Source of the DNA: Schizochytrium sp. TIO01
Lineage: Eukaryota; Sar; Bigyra; Thraustochytrida; Thraustochytriidae
Direction of reading: 5' to 3'
Length of the DNA: 64,000 nt
Assembly (NCBI GenBank): GCA_004764695.1
Contig: SMSO01000033.1
Span: 2,247,001 to 2,311,000 of the forward strand
In this document: positions 28,619 through 37,282 of the stretch, in pieces
Position numbering within the stretch: the stretch's first letter is position 1
Layout of the letters: each line of letters starts with the position of its first letter
Notes under the pieces: generated by a model
What the model was told of the DNA's origin: nothing
The model's input: the letters and a program-made list of their open reading frames with translations, nothing else
Databases searched by the model: none
Made by a program: the position numbers and the translations under genes

Positions 28619-31600
28619 TCAATTCTTCTTCTTCTTCTTAGCACGGTTGCGCGCAGACCTCTTGAGGGCAGAAATACGGTTTGCCCGACGAGACAGCTCA
28701 GGGAATAGAATCGCTGAGTCGAGTGCGGTGACACGTACTGCCAGACTGCTTGCAGTCTTGGTGCGAAGTGCAAATCCTGCATCACCATACAAGTTGTAGT
28801 ACCAGTTTTCTAGTGGAACAGCAGTGTCCAACATGGCGCACTCAAGGTAGCAGGTGGCTTGGCGGAGATCCCGCCAGTTAGCAGCAGATGTAACCAGACG
28901 AATCCAGCCCTTGCGCATGTCGTTCATCCAAATGCTGTTGTCTTCAATCTTGTGAAGATGAATTGCAAGCTCCATGTTTAGCAGAACTACCTTCACGTCA
29001 AGCAGACACTTGTCCTCAAATGAGGAATTTTCTTTCAAAGACAGAGGCGAAGACTCGATTGCAGCTTTCATATGACGGTCACACATAGCCTTGCCAATGA
29101 CAATTGCAGCGAAACCTGCATTTCCAAAGCGCGCTGGTGTGGGCTCAGCATTGCCATCGTCAGAGACTTCACGCAAGTGTGCACCTACTAAAGTATCAGC
29201 CATATCCTTGCACACCTCAAGCTTCTTGGCGCGTTCCTTCTTTGTCTTGGCCCCAGCTAAGTCCTCCAGGGCTTCAAACTTTTTGTCCCATTCCTCGCCA
29301 CGTGTCAGTAACTTGCACCGGGATTGAATTGCACTGAGAAGTGCAGCCTCACGTTTACCCTTGCCATTGAGACTGTCAAGGAATTTGTTCATGAGGCGAC
29401 GCCCAGCAATAACACGCCAGCCGACTTCATCAGGAGAGGCAACTTTGCGTTCTACGGCCTCTTCACCGAGCATTACAAAGAGCTTCGAGTAGTCACCAGC
29501 AAAATACATGTATCGGTTGAAGTACCGGTCGAGCCCAAGGAACCGAGGACGAATCGCAACGGTTTGAAGTTTCCACTCAAGTTCTGCCTTCCAGCGCTTC
29601 GCATCGTCCTTCTGCTTCTTCTTAGACTTCTGCCGTTCAATATCACGCTCCACGCGTTCAATCGCGCGAAGAAGGCTTTTGCTAAGGGACCCTTCATGTT
29701 TTTTCTTGAATTCAGTCAGCTTGCGCCCCATTCGCTTCTGCTCCGCAACACCCTCACCAGCGAGACGATCAAGAACACCGTCATCCTCCTCATCTTCGGC
29801 TTCGTGTTTCGGGGCAGCCTCAATGACGGGAGGGCTTAAGCGCCACTTCTGCCTGGTACGAATGCTTATCCACATCCGACGATCCACCTCCTCGCGAAGC
29901 AATGCGGTATCGCTAGCAAAGTCACAGAACACACGAAGCATCTGCGTCCGCAGATCAAAGTCAATGTCCTCGTATGACTGAGTACCGAGGGCAACGACAA
30001 AGCGGCGTAGCAAAGCCACCTCACTGCCAGTAGTCCATAGCTTCGGAGCACATGCGTCGATAGCAGCATCTGTAGGCTTGCCATCCTCGTCTTCCATTGC
30101 AGACTTACGGTATCGGCGCTGTTCCTCAAGAGATTGACTATCCAAACGCTCTAATTCCCGGCGTTCATCTTCGATTCCGTTGCGATCACTGTCTACGACA
30201 AGCAGTGCAGAATCACGTTCTAGGTCCTGCAGCTCACCAAGAGTCACAAACTCTACATGATCCTCCATGTGCGCAAAGATTACCTCAAATCTCTTTGTCT
30301 TGGAATCGTACGATACAACTGAACCCTCCTTGCATCCTACATCTTCAAAAAACTTCAAGATGATTGAACCAAGGTGCGACTGAGGAGCATCAGCCTCGCT
30401 GAAAGATAACAAAAGGGAAGAATCAGCAGGCGGGGCGCTCATTTTGGGCACACCGCGCGTAGGCACTGTCGTTTGCGCACGAGACGTTGAAGAGCTTCCA
30501 TTCTGAATTTCGTCTTCTTCGTCATCCTGATCATCTACTGCATTAGGCTTGACATTACGGGGTTTGGAATTACCATTCGCCTTGACGGGGGCAGCGCGAC
30601 CCTCATCCTCGTCCTCGTCGTCGTCTTCATCATCGTCATCATCGTCATCCCCGTCATCTTCCGCACCAGTACCTAAGCGCTTGGCTTTCTTATCACGACG
30701 ACGTTCTTTGCGTTTTGCTTTCTTTTCGCGCTTCTTTGCAGCGTACTGATCATATAGTTGTTGAGCAACCTCTACCTCCCGGCTGTTCATGTTCACAGAA
30801 TCGCCATCGTCATCAAACTTGATACGCCATTTTGACTTGGCTTCATTACATGCTACCACAGTACCACGGACAAGAGCATCAGGGTCATCGGAGTTAACAC
30901 GACGCGCCACACGGGTGTCCACGTGTTTTCCCTCATTCTTAAATCCTTGTTTCTGAAGCTGCGTTGGGATGACATAGTCTTCTACTGTGGCACGAACGTG
31001 CTTACGCTTCCGACGTTTTCTTTTCTTTCCGTTCGCGGAATCTGCACCGTCGGCATTTTCGTGGCCGTCTTCCTTCTCCTCTTCTGCGTGTCCCTCTTGG
31101 TCTCCCTCGGCAGTTTCTTCAGCTGCAACAAGCCATGGCGCAGGAGGGAGACCTTTATCATAGGGATAAGGATTCATTGCCCTCATACTGTCTTCCTTAA
31201 GTACCCAGGCACGAAAGAGTGTTCGAGTCTTTGCGGTCAGAGCATGGGCAAGTTTGTAAATATATGATCCCCGAAGATTGTAAAGCTTGCAGTTAATCCA
31301 GATCTGCTCAATATCATCAAGCACCTGGCTACAATCCTCGTAATGGTTTGCTTTTTGCAATAAATCGTCAACAGTGTGCAAAGCCATCGGCTTATCCACA
31401 ATCTTTGAGTAGTCTGGATATTCGTTAGTGTCAACTTCTTCCCAGAACACACTAGCTTGCTCCTCATTGCCGATGTGACGCACTACAGCCTGGCAACGAC
31501 GACGAGCATCGGCTGTTGCGCGGACATTTGCGGCTTCTTCTGAGACGGGATTTGGTCCAAGCTTTAAGATCTTTTTCTGAGGGCCAGGGGTGGCAGCACC

Positions 31601-34600
31601 TCCACCTGCACCACCACTGCTATTTCGACCACCCTTTCGCTTACGTGATGAAGTAGTTGCTGGTGGTGGGGCTGACACCTCTTCTTCGGGGACGACCTCT
31701 TCTTCCGCGGCAGTAGCATCAGCCTTTTCTTCAACGTCAAGATCCATTTCTTGAGCATCCTCTGTTGGACCAAAGGTAAAGTTATCCATGCTTCTCAACG
31801 CCGTAAGGAGTGCCTCTAGAATCATACGCTTGCATGGGCCAGCAGCATTCGATTTGAAAACACCGGAACTAATGCTGCGTTGGAGCACTGCGCGCAGCTT
31901 AACTTGGGTTTCAGGAATTGTTGAATAGATCTCGTTAATATGAGAACGGATACGGGCGCCCCGGTTTGTAGGCATGTCACGAACAGCAACAAGAGACTGA
32001 GCCCATTCAGGAAGAGCAGCAAGCTTTTCACCGTTGAGATTGCTAATCAAAGGAGGCACTAATGCACTTGAACTTTTCAATTTACTCTTGCTTGACTTCG
32101 ACTTGCCAACCTTCGCCTTGGGACGTGCGATCGGTGCAATACGACGGACACCGCCCATTGAACTCGGACCTAGAACAGAACTACCGTCCCCACTGCGTGC
32201 TCCTGCGCCAGGTGCTGCGCTAGCTTTGGCGGCTGCTTGAATGGCACTAGAAATTGCTTCGGACATCTCAGACTTGTTTGGATAGCTAGTTAGCGACTCA
32301 GCAGCTGCACTGCCACTGTAGGGCGCATTTTGCAGCGATACTATACGCTCAATAATAGGTTTCATTGCAAGTTCACGCATTACAACTAATCGTTGCTTAG
32401 CCATCTTACGAGCTTGACGCTTGCTGTGGCCTGTGGGCTCGCCATCCTCATCAACTTCATCATCCTCTTGGTCATCATTTTCGTCATCATCTTCATCCTC
32501 TCGAGCAGCACGACTCATTACACAACTGACTGATACCTGTGTATGATGCAACACTTCCTTGAAATACTGCGTCTCTCGACCCAACTCGTGCTGACGAATC
32601 TGAAGGATGCAATAGTAACGTAATAGTTCTTGCCATGTTGCATCATTCAGTGGCGCATAGCGCCGCGCAGAAATGCTACGATCACGAGCAGCCTCACTCA
32701 TGTTGCTTTCATGAGTACTTTGCGACCCCAAAAATAGCATCTCGGCAAGTCCAACGTGCATTGGAACAAGCAAATGCATGTCGCATTGGCTCAGTGCCTG
32801 ACGAACTTCAGGGAGTAGGATAATTGGGGTGCGGCCAGTGCCTTCTTTAAAGCGGGGGCGTCCATCGCGTTTCGAAGCCATTGCATTCGCTGTAGCCACT
32901 GCTGACACTCCAGAGGCAGTGCTTTTACGGTTCTTTTTGGTTTTCTTTGCAGATTTTTTAGCTGAAGCTGACTTGGAAGACTTGCCAGACTTAGATTGTT
33001 TGGTTCCCATCGACATATTGGAAATAGACCCTCGTCGAGATGTGATCTCGTCATCATCTTCATCCTCATCTTCATCCTCCTCGTCGTCGTCCTCTTCCTC
33101 GTCTTCTTCCTCATCTTCATCCTCCTCATCTTCAATGTCATCCTCATCGATTTCATCCTCATCAACATCGTCATCATCATCATCGTTGATATCGAGATCG
33201 TCCTCATGACCACCCATAGCATAATCCTCATCATCCTCATCATCGTCGTCGTTGGTGGTGTAAAACTCACCATCAACACCAGGACGGACAAGACCTTCTT
33301 CAACCTCAGGAACTTTGCACAGATTGAAAAGTGGAGCATATTTCGAGAAAAAATCCCAAATTTCCATCAGATCACCACAAACGTGTCCAGCCTGGAGCTT
33401 TCGCATAGCTTCAATAGCAAGAGGTTTCGACTGTTCAAGTACCTCGAGGTCATCAGGGAGTTCTTTTTCTGCCTGTGTGTCAAGAACATTTTCAATCGCA
33501 AGACCTGCTTTTTCAAGTTGGTCATAAAATCCAAAAAGCTCCTTCTTCACTTGTTCAGCTCGCGCAGTTTTAAGTCCTCGCTCACGTTCCGCATTTTCTA
33601 GTTTCTCCAGACGTCCACGTGTGGCAGAGAGCTTTCGTTGCTGTTTCTCAAATTGGTCTTCGGCTCGCTTGAGATCAGTGCGAACACTAATCTGCTCCTT
33701 CTTTGGGAGTTCATCTGCGCCTTCGGCAGCCGCCTTGGCACGCTCGAGCTCCTTCTGCAGGATATCCATTGCTTCTTCTTCGAACTTCACCTGTTTTTGA
33801 AGCATAACGATTTCAGCCTCCTTTTCATCCTTGTGATCCTCACGGTTCTTCTTGATTTCTTCGCGAAGGTCCTTGAGTGCGTCAAGGTGGTCTTGACGCT
33901 CCTTAATGCGGGCATCTTTATCTTCCTTTCGTGTGCGAACAACATCGAGTTTTTCTTGACGTTTAATTTCGACACGCATCAAACGAGCATGGCGGTCTTC
34001 AATGCGCATGTGACGACGAGCGGCTGCTTCGACCCGCCGATCAACAGCGTCTTGGTGTTTCTCCATTCGTTTCAAGGCCTTTTTAATACGGCTACCGACC
34101 ATTTTAAGGCGTTTGTCGAGTTTCTTGTCTTCCTTGTCACGGTCACCACGTTGCAGTCGAAAGTGATAGTTCTGCGCAGTGTCCATAAGTGGAAGAGCCT
34201 CAAAGGTGTCAACAACACGTTTATCCTCAATGCCAAATAAGTATGTTCCGAGCTGCTCATTGAGGAGAGGGGTCAAGTCGACTTGGAACCATTGGATCTG
34301 GTGTGGTTGGGGTAGCATGTGAAGGTTAGGAGCTCCAGCTAGATAATTTTTATCGCCAATGCCAGGAAGATCATTGCTTACCGTATCTTCCAAAGCATCT
34401 AGAGAATCTACGTTGTTGCCCTTTTCATCATCTTGGTTTTTGCGTCGATCGTCAGTATTTTCCTCCGCCTGCTCACTACGAAGTTGTTCGATTTTTGTAA
34501 TATCTTCAGAGGTGAGAGCCTTTTTCAACTTGTCGAGAGTTTCGCCCTGGTACTGACAGCTCTTCCAGCCATCATCAGCCATTTTGGACGGATTTACAAT

Positions 34601-37282
34601 ACGCTTCATCGTGATGCTAAAGGCAGATGGTGTATCAAAATATTTGCCATCGCAAACGATGGTGCCATCTTCACGCAAAGAGGCCTCCCAAGTCTTGTGC
34701 TTATATTCTAGGGTAATACCCGGACCATCTGGGCCTGCTAGGACGCGTCCTAGGCGGATGAAATCTACAAGCTGAGCTGCACGACGTTTCTTGCTGAGCA
34801 CAGCTTCTTGGTTAGGTGCAGAAACAATTGAGGCTTGTTCTGCATCGTCCACAGCAGATTCGGCAGAATCAGTTTTCTCCTTCCCCTTTTTCGTACGCGC
34901 CGGAGAGGAGTTCTTGGACGTCTGCTCTTCGGCAGTCTTGCCGTTAGACTTTTCAGCAGCAGCATCAGCAGCATCATCGCTACCATTGGCTGCAACGGTA
35001 TCCGCAGCAGGGGCATTGCCTTCAACGGGTTCAGCCTTGACCATCTGCTCAGACGATGCTTCCTTATCTGCATCAGTTGCACCAGGTGTATACACGTTAG
35101 AGCCATCAGCTGCAGGTGGCGCGGGCAGAGCATCTACATCCATAAGCACCTGGGCATTTGGCAACTCGCGTTTGCGGGCAGCTTCAGTAGCCAGGTCACG
35201 CTCTACATTAGCTTCCACCCTTTTTAAAAGACGCTGCAGAATCTGTTTCACCTCTTTCGTAATGATTTTGAGTTTCTGGTCATCATCCTCAACCTTGGCG
35301 AGAGCTCGGGATGCATTGGAAGGAAGAGCATTCAGAGAGCAGACTCGTTCAGAGGCAGCCACCCCGGCTGCCATTCTCTCCCAATAATCATGAAGGCCCA
35401 AAAGAATGTCAACAATTATCAGTGTCCAGGCGGCCATAGGGCTTCGTCCCTCTTTAGAGAGACCGGTGGAAACTTCAGTAACCCTAAAAATAGGTGCTCC
35501 TTTGCCTTCCGTGGCAATAATCTCATTTCGAAATGTGGTCATCTTCAGCGGGCGCTTTGAACTAAAAAAGCGAGATTCACTGAGATAGCCTACGGGGTAA
35601 ATATGCTTGCGTGTTACAAAACGCGGATGGTCCACAACCTGACCAAGTCGTAACACAGTCACATATTCGTTGAGTTTCAATGGGGATTTGAGTTCCACCG
35701 GTGCGCCAATATTGATATCAGGAGGTAAGAGCTGTGCTAACTCTGCAATTTTCTCAGCAGCACGTTTGTCATTTGTATTTGTAAAACGTGTTACACCAAA
35801 TTCCTTGCAGGAAAGTTTGAAGGCTTCTTCACGAGTACACTCCTCATCAGCAGACAGACCAAGGTAATTTGCGACATCCTTTCGGGTGCGCAGACGCTTG
35901 AACTGAGGCGTCAGGAAGTATGAGTCTGTACTACCGGCTGTTACGCCTTGCATGCGGCGGATAATCTCAATACTCCATCCCTTTAATGAGCTCCTCGAGT
36001 CCACCCGATCAAGCCACTCTAGAATGCTCTGAAGCTTGGCAAAATGCGGTTGGAAGTCTTCATCATCTTTGGAAAAGTCTGGCTCAATGGCGTCTGTTGT
36101 AAAGATGATCTCCACACCCTTGAGATCACGGGCAGGGCGACGACTAGGGCCTTTCTTCCGTTTACGTGCAGGTTTTCCATCTTTGTCAGTGTCTGCCTTA
36201 TCACGTTTTCTATTTGCGCTCTTTGATTTTTTTCCACTAGCGGAACTAGTCTTTGACTTTGACTTTCCTGGCCGACCACTATCTGAAAACTCTGAGTCGT
36301 CGTCTTCGATAGGATCCTCATCATCGTCATCATTCTCATCCTCATCGTCATCATCATCGTCGTCATCATCGTCGTCGTCAATGTCATCATCGTCGTCGTC
36401 AATGTTGTCCATGTCATCATCCATATCGTCAATGTCATCAATATCATTGTCGTCGTCCAGGTCATCGTTATCTGAATCAGGATCCTTCTTTTTGGAAGCG
36501 GAGGCAGCCTTTTTTGTTTGTTTGGGCTTTTTCGTAGATGACGCAGCTGCTTTTTTGGCCGAGGCTTTGGCGGGTGTGGAAGCTTTTGACTTTTTAGCAG
36601 GGGACTTAGCAGGTGTATCCTTGGCAGTCGCGGCGGCTTTCTTAGCGGAGGAAGCTCCAGCCTTTGGTTTCTGAGCTTTCGTTTTCTTCTTGACGTCCGC
36701 ATTGTCATCACCATTATCTTCGTTGTCTTTATCAGCGGCATCTTCGTCTGCATCTGCATCTGCGTCGTCATTTGCATTGCTCTTCTTTTTTGAGGGAGAC
36801 TTGCCTGTAGAAGCAGCAGCCGTGCGGGCTGCTCGTTCGTAGGCTGTTGGCTTAGCGATTCTCCTCCACGGTTTTTCACCAGGCTGGGCATCCTCCATCC
36901 AAAGCTTAAAGTACTTCTCGAACTCAGAGAGCAGATTATCAGCTCTCTTACCCTTGTCTGACTCTGCTCCGTCGTAGGTCTTACAATTTTCAAAGACCCG
37001 CTTTACATCTGCATGATACTCACCGACAGTACTGTATGGCTCAGGCTTCGGTGTGTCGTCTGCAAAGAGACGCTTCGAAGGCAGGCCTAACGACTTGCCA
37101 GTGGCGTTTACTCGAGCATGCACTGTGCGCAGGTCCATAGGTTTCTCCACTTTATCTTTGTAATCGGGATACTTCTCCAGTGATACTGGCGAACAGAATG
37201 GAATGCCTTGCAGACTGTTGGCTACCTTACGGATCACAGCCTCCGCGGCTAATGCCTTATCTTTGGTGAAGGGTTCCTCCAT
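28619..37282 (-). CDS. Giant BAZ2/TIP5-like chromatin protein: bromodomains, MBD/TAM, FYR, RAMA, DDT, WHIM
   Basis: It has 2887 residues from the first ATG. The frame runs 12 codons further to a stop, without an ATG. In order I read: bromodomain 1 (about 15-145, with P-M-D-L near its middle); acidic and Lys-rich linkers; MBD/TAM-like domain (425-480, L-K-G-W-S-I-E...R-L-R-T-R-K-D-V-A-N-Y-L); FYRN/FYRC-like region (542-620, I-Y-P-V-G-Y...P-I-F-R-V); RAMA-like domain (837-914, P-S-A-F...V-N-P-S-K...D-G-W); long coiled coil (1050-1270); DDT-like region (from about 1290) interrupted by a long Asp/Glu insert; WHIM1-like region (about 1750-1815); bromodomain 2 (1918-2027); two Tudor-like segments (2126-2178, 2301-2361); WHIM2-like region (2574-2650, L-G-L-D-R...N-R-Y); basic C-terminus. 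DDT plus WHIM marks non-catalytic partners of ISWI remodellers. BAZ2A/TIP5 also pairs MBD/TAM with DDT and a bromodomain. The FYR and RAMA parts are extra. No PHD finger is visible. Confidence 0.9.
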   Translation of the reverse strand: MEEPFTKDKALAAEAVIRKVANSLQGIPFCSPVSLEKYPDYKDKVEKPMDLRTVHARVNATGKSLGLPSKRLFADDTPKPEPYSTVGEYHADVKRVFENCKTYDGAESDKGKRADNLLSEFEKYFKLWMEDAQPGEKPWRRIAKPTAYERAARTAAASTGKSPSKKKSNANDDADADADEDAADKDNEDNGDDNADVKKKTKAQKPKAGASSAKKAAATAKDTPAKSPAKKSKASTPAKASAKKAAASSTKKPKQTKKAASASKKKDPDSDNDDLDDDNDIDDIDDMDDDMDNIDDDDDDIDDDDDDDDDDDDEDENDDDDEDPIEDDDSEFSDSGRPGKSKSKTSSASGKKSKSANRKRDKADTDKDGKPARKRKKGPSRRPARDLKGVEIIFTTDAIEPDFSKDDEDFQPHFAKLQSILEWLDRVDSRSSLKGWSIEIIRRMQGVTAGSTDSYFLTPQFKRLRTRKDVANYLGLSADEECTREEAFKLSCKEFGVTRFTNTNDKRAAEKIAELAQLLPPDINIGAPVELKSPLKLNEYVTVLRLGQVVDHPRFVTRKHIYPVGYLSESRFFSSKRPLKMTTFRNEIIATEGKGAPIFRVTEVSTGLSKEGRSPMAAWTLIIVDILLGLHDYWERMAAGVAASERVCSLNALPSNASRALAKVEDDDQKLKIITKEVKQILQRLLKRVEANVERDLATEAARKRELPNAQVLMDVDALPAPPAADGSNVYTPGATDADKEASSEQMVKAEPVEGNAPAADTVAANGSDDAADAAAEKSNGKTAEEQTSKNSSPARTKKGKEKTDSAESAVDDAEQASIVSAPNQEAVLSKKRRAAQLVDFIRLGRVLAGPDGPGITLEYKHKTWEASLREDGTIVCDGKYFDTPSAFSITMKRIVNPSKMADDGWKSCQYQGETLDKLKKALTSEDITKIEQLRSEQAEENTDDRRKNQDDEKGNNVDSLDALEDTVSNDLPGIGDKNYLAGAPNLHMLPQPHQIQWFQVDLTPLLNEQLGTYLFGIEDKRVVDTFEALPLMDTAQNYHFRLQRGDRDKEDKKLDKRLKMVGSRIKKALKRMEKHQDAVDRRVEAAARRHMRIEDRHARLMRVEIKRQEKLDVVRTRKEDKDARIKERQDHLDALKDLREEIKKNREDHKDEKEAEIVMLQKQVKFEEEAMDILQKELERAKAAAEGADELPKKEQISVRTDLKRAEDQFEKQQRKLSATRGRLEKLENAERERGLKTARAEQVKKELFGFYDQLEKAGLAIENVLDTQAEKELPDDLEVLEQSKPLAIEAMRKLQAGHVCGDLMEIWDFFSKYAPLFNLCKVPEVEEGLVRPGVDGEFYTTNDDDDEDDEDYAMGGHEDDLDINDDDDDDVDEDEIDEDDIEDEEDEDEEEDEEEDDDEEDEDEDEDDDEITSRRGSISNMSMGTKQSKSGKSSKSASAKKSAKKTKKNRKSTASGVSAVATANAMASKRDGRPRFKEGTGRTPIILLPEVRQALSQCDMHLLVPMHVGLAEMLFLGSQSTHESNMSEAARDRSISARRYAPLNDATWQELLRYYCILQIRQHELGRETQYFKEVLHHTQVSVSCVMSRAAREDEDDDENDDQEDDEVDEDGEPTGHSKRQARKMAKQRLVVMRELAMKPIIERIVSLQNAPYSGSAAAESLTSYPNKSEMSEAISSAIQAAAKASAAPGAGARSGDGSSVLGPSSMGGVRRIAPIARPKAKVGKSKSSKSKLKSSSALVPPLISNLNGEKLAALPEWAQSLVAVRDMPTNRGARIRSHINEIYSTIPETQVKLRAVLQRSISSGVFKSNAAGPCKRMILEALLTALRSMDNFTFGPTEDAQEMDLDVEEKADATAAEEEVVPEEEVSAPPPATTSSRKRKGGRNSSGGAGGGAATPGPQKKILKLGPNPVSEEAANVRATADARRRCQAVVRHIGNEEQASVFWEEVDTNEYPDYSKIVDKPMALHTVDDLLQKANHYEDCSQVLDDIEQIWINCKLYNLRGSYIYKLAHALTAKTRTLFRAWVLKEDSMRAMNPYPYDKGLPPAPWLVAAEETAEGDQEGHAEEEKEDGHENADGADSANGKKRKRRKRKHVRATVEDYVIPTQLQKQGFKNEGKHVDTRVARRVNSDDPDALVRGTVVACNEAKSKWRIKFDDDGDSVNMNSREVEVAQQLYDQYAAKKREKKAKRKERRRDKKAKRLGTGAEDDGDDDDDDDEDDDEDEDEGRAAPVKANGNSKPRNVKPNAVDDQDDEEDEIQNGSSSTSRAQTTVPTRGVPKMSAPPADSSLLLSFSEADAPQSHLGSIILKFFEDVGCKEGSVVSYDSKTKRFEVIFAHMEDHVEFVTLGELQDLERDSALLVVDSDRNGIEDERRELERLDSQSLEEQRRYRKSAMEDEDGKPTDAAIDACAPKLWTTGSEVALLRRFVVALGTQSYEDIDFDLRTQMLRVFCDFASDTALLREEVDRRMWISIRTRQKWRLSPPVIEAAPKHEAEDEEDDGVLDRLAGEGVAEQKRMGRKLTEFKKKHEGSLSKSLLRAIERVERDIERQKSKKKQKDDAKRWKAELEWKLQTVAIRPRFLGLDRYFNRYMYFAGDYSKLFVMLGEEAVERKVASPDEVGWRVIAGRRLMNKFLDSLNGKGKREAALLSAIQSRCKLLTRGEEWDKKFEALEDLAGAKTKKERAKKLEVCKDMADTLVGAHLREVSDDGNAEPTPARFGNAGFAAIVIGKAMCDRHMKAAIESSPLSLKENSSFEDKCLLDVKVVLLNMELAIHLHKIEDNSIWMNDMRKGWIRLVTSAANWRDLRQATCYLECAMLDTAVPLENWYYNLYGDAGFALRTKTASSLAVRVTALDSAILFPELSRRANRISALKRSARNRAKKKKKN
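30600..30662. repeat. Coding GAT/GAG repeat (acidic tract)
   Basis: Trinucleotide-rich stretch, ATC/CTC on the plus strand, encoding an Asp/Glu run between bromodomain 2 and the second Tudor-like segment of the BAZ2-like protein. Confidence 0.8.
33042..33250. repeat. Coding GAT/GAG repeat inside the DDT-like region
   Basis: About 70 codons, nearly all Asp or Glu, in the BAZ2-like gene. Lengths stay in multiples of three. Confidence 0.9.
36300..36475. repeat. Coding GAT repeat (acidic tract)
   Basis: Asp-rich run with Asn, Ile and Met interspersed, between bromodomain 1 and the MBD/TAM-like domain of the BAZ2-like gene. Confidence 0.9.

Noticed and set aside
36019-36993. 324-codon Met/Thr/Arg-rich frame on the minus strand
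   Set aside because: It is another frame of the BAZ2-like gene across its acidic trinucleotide tract and has no independent support.
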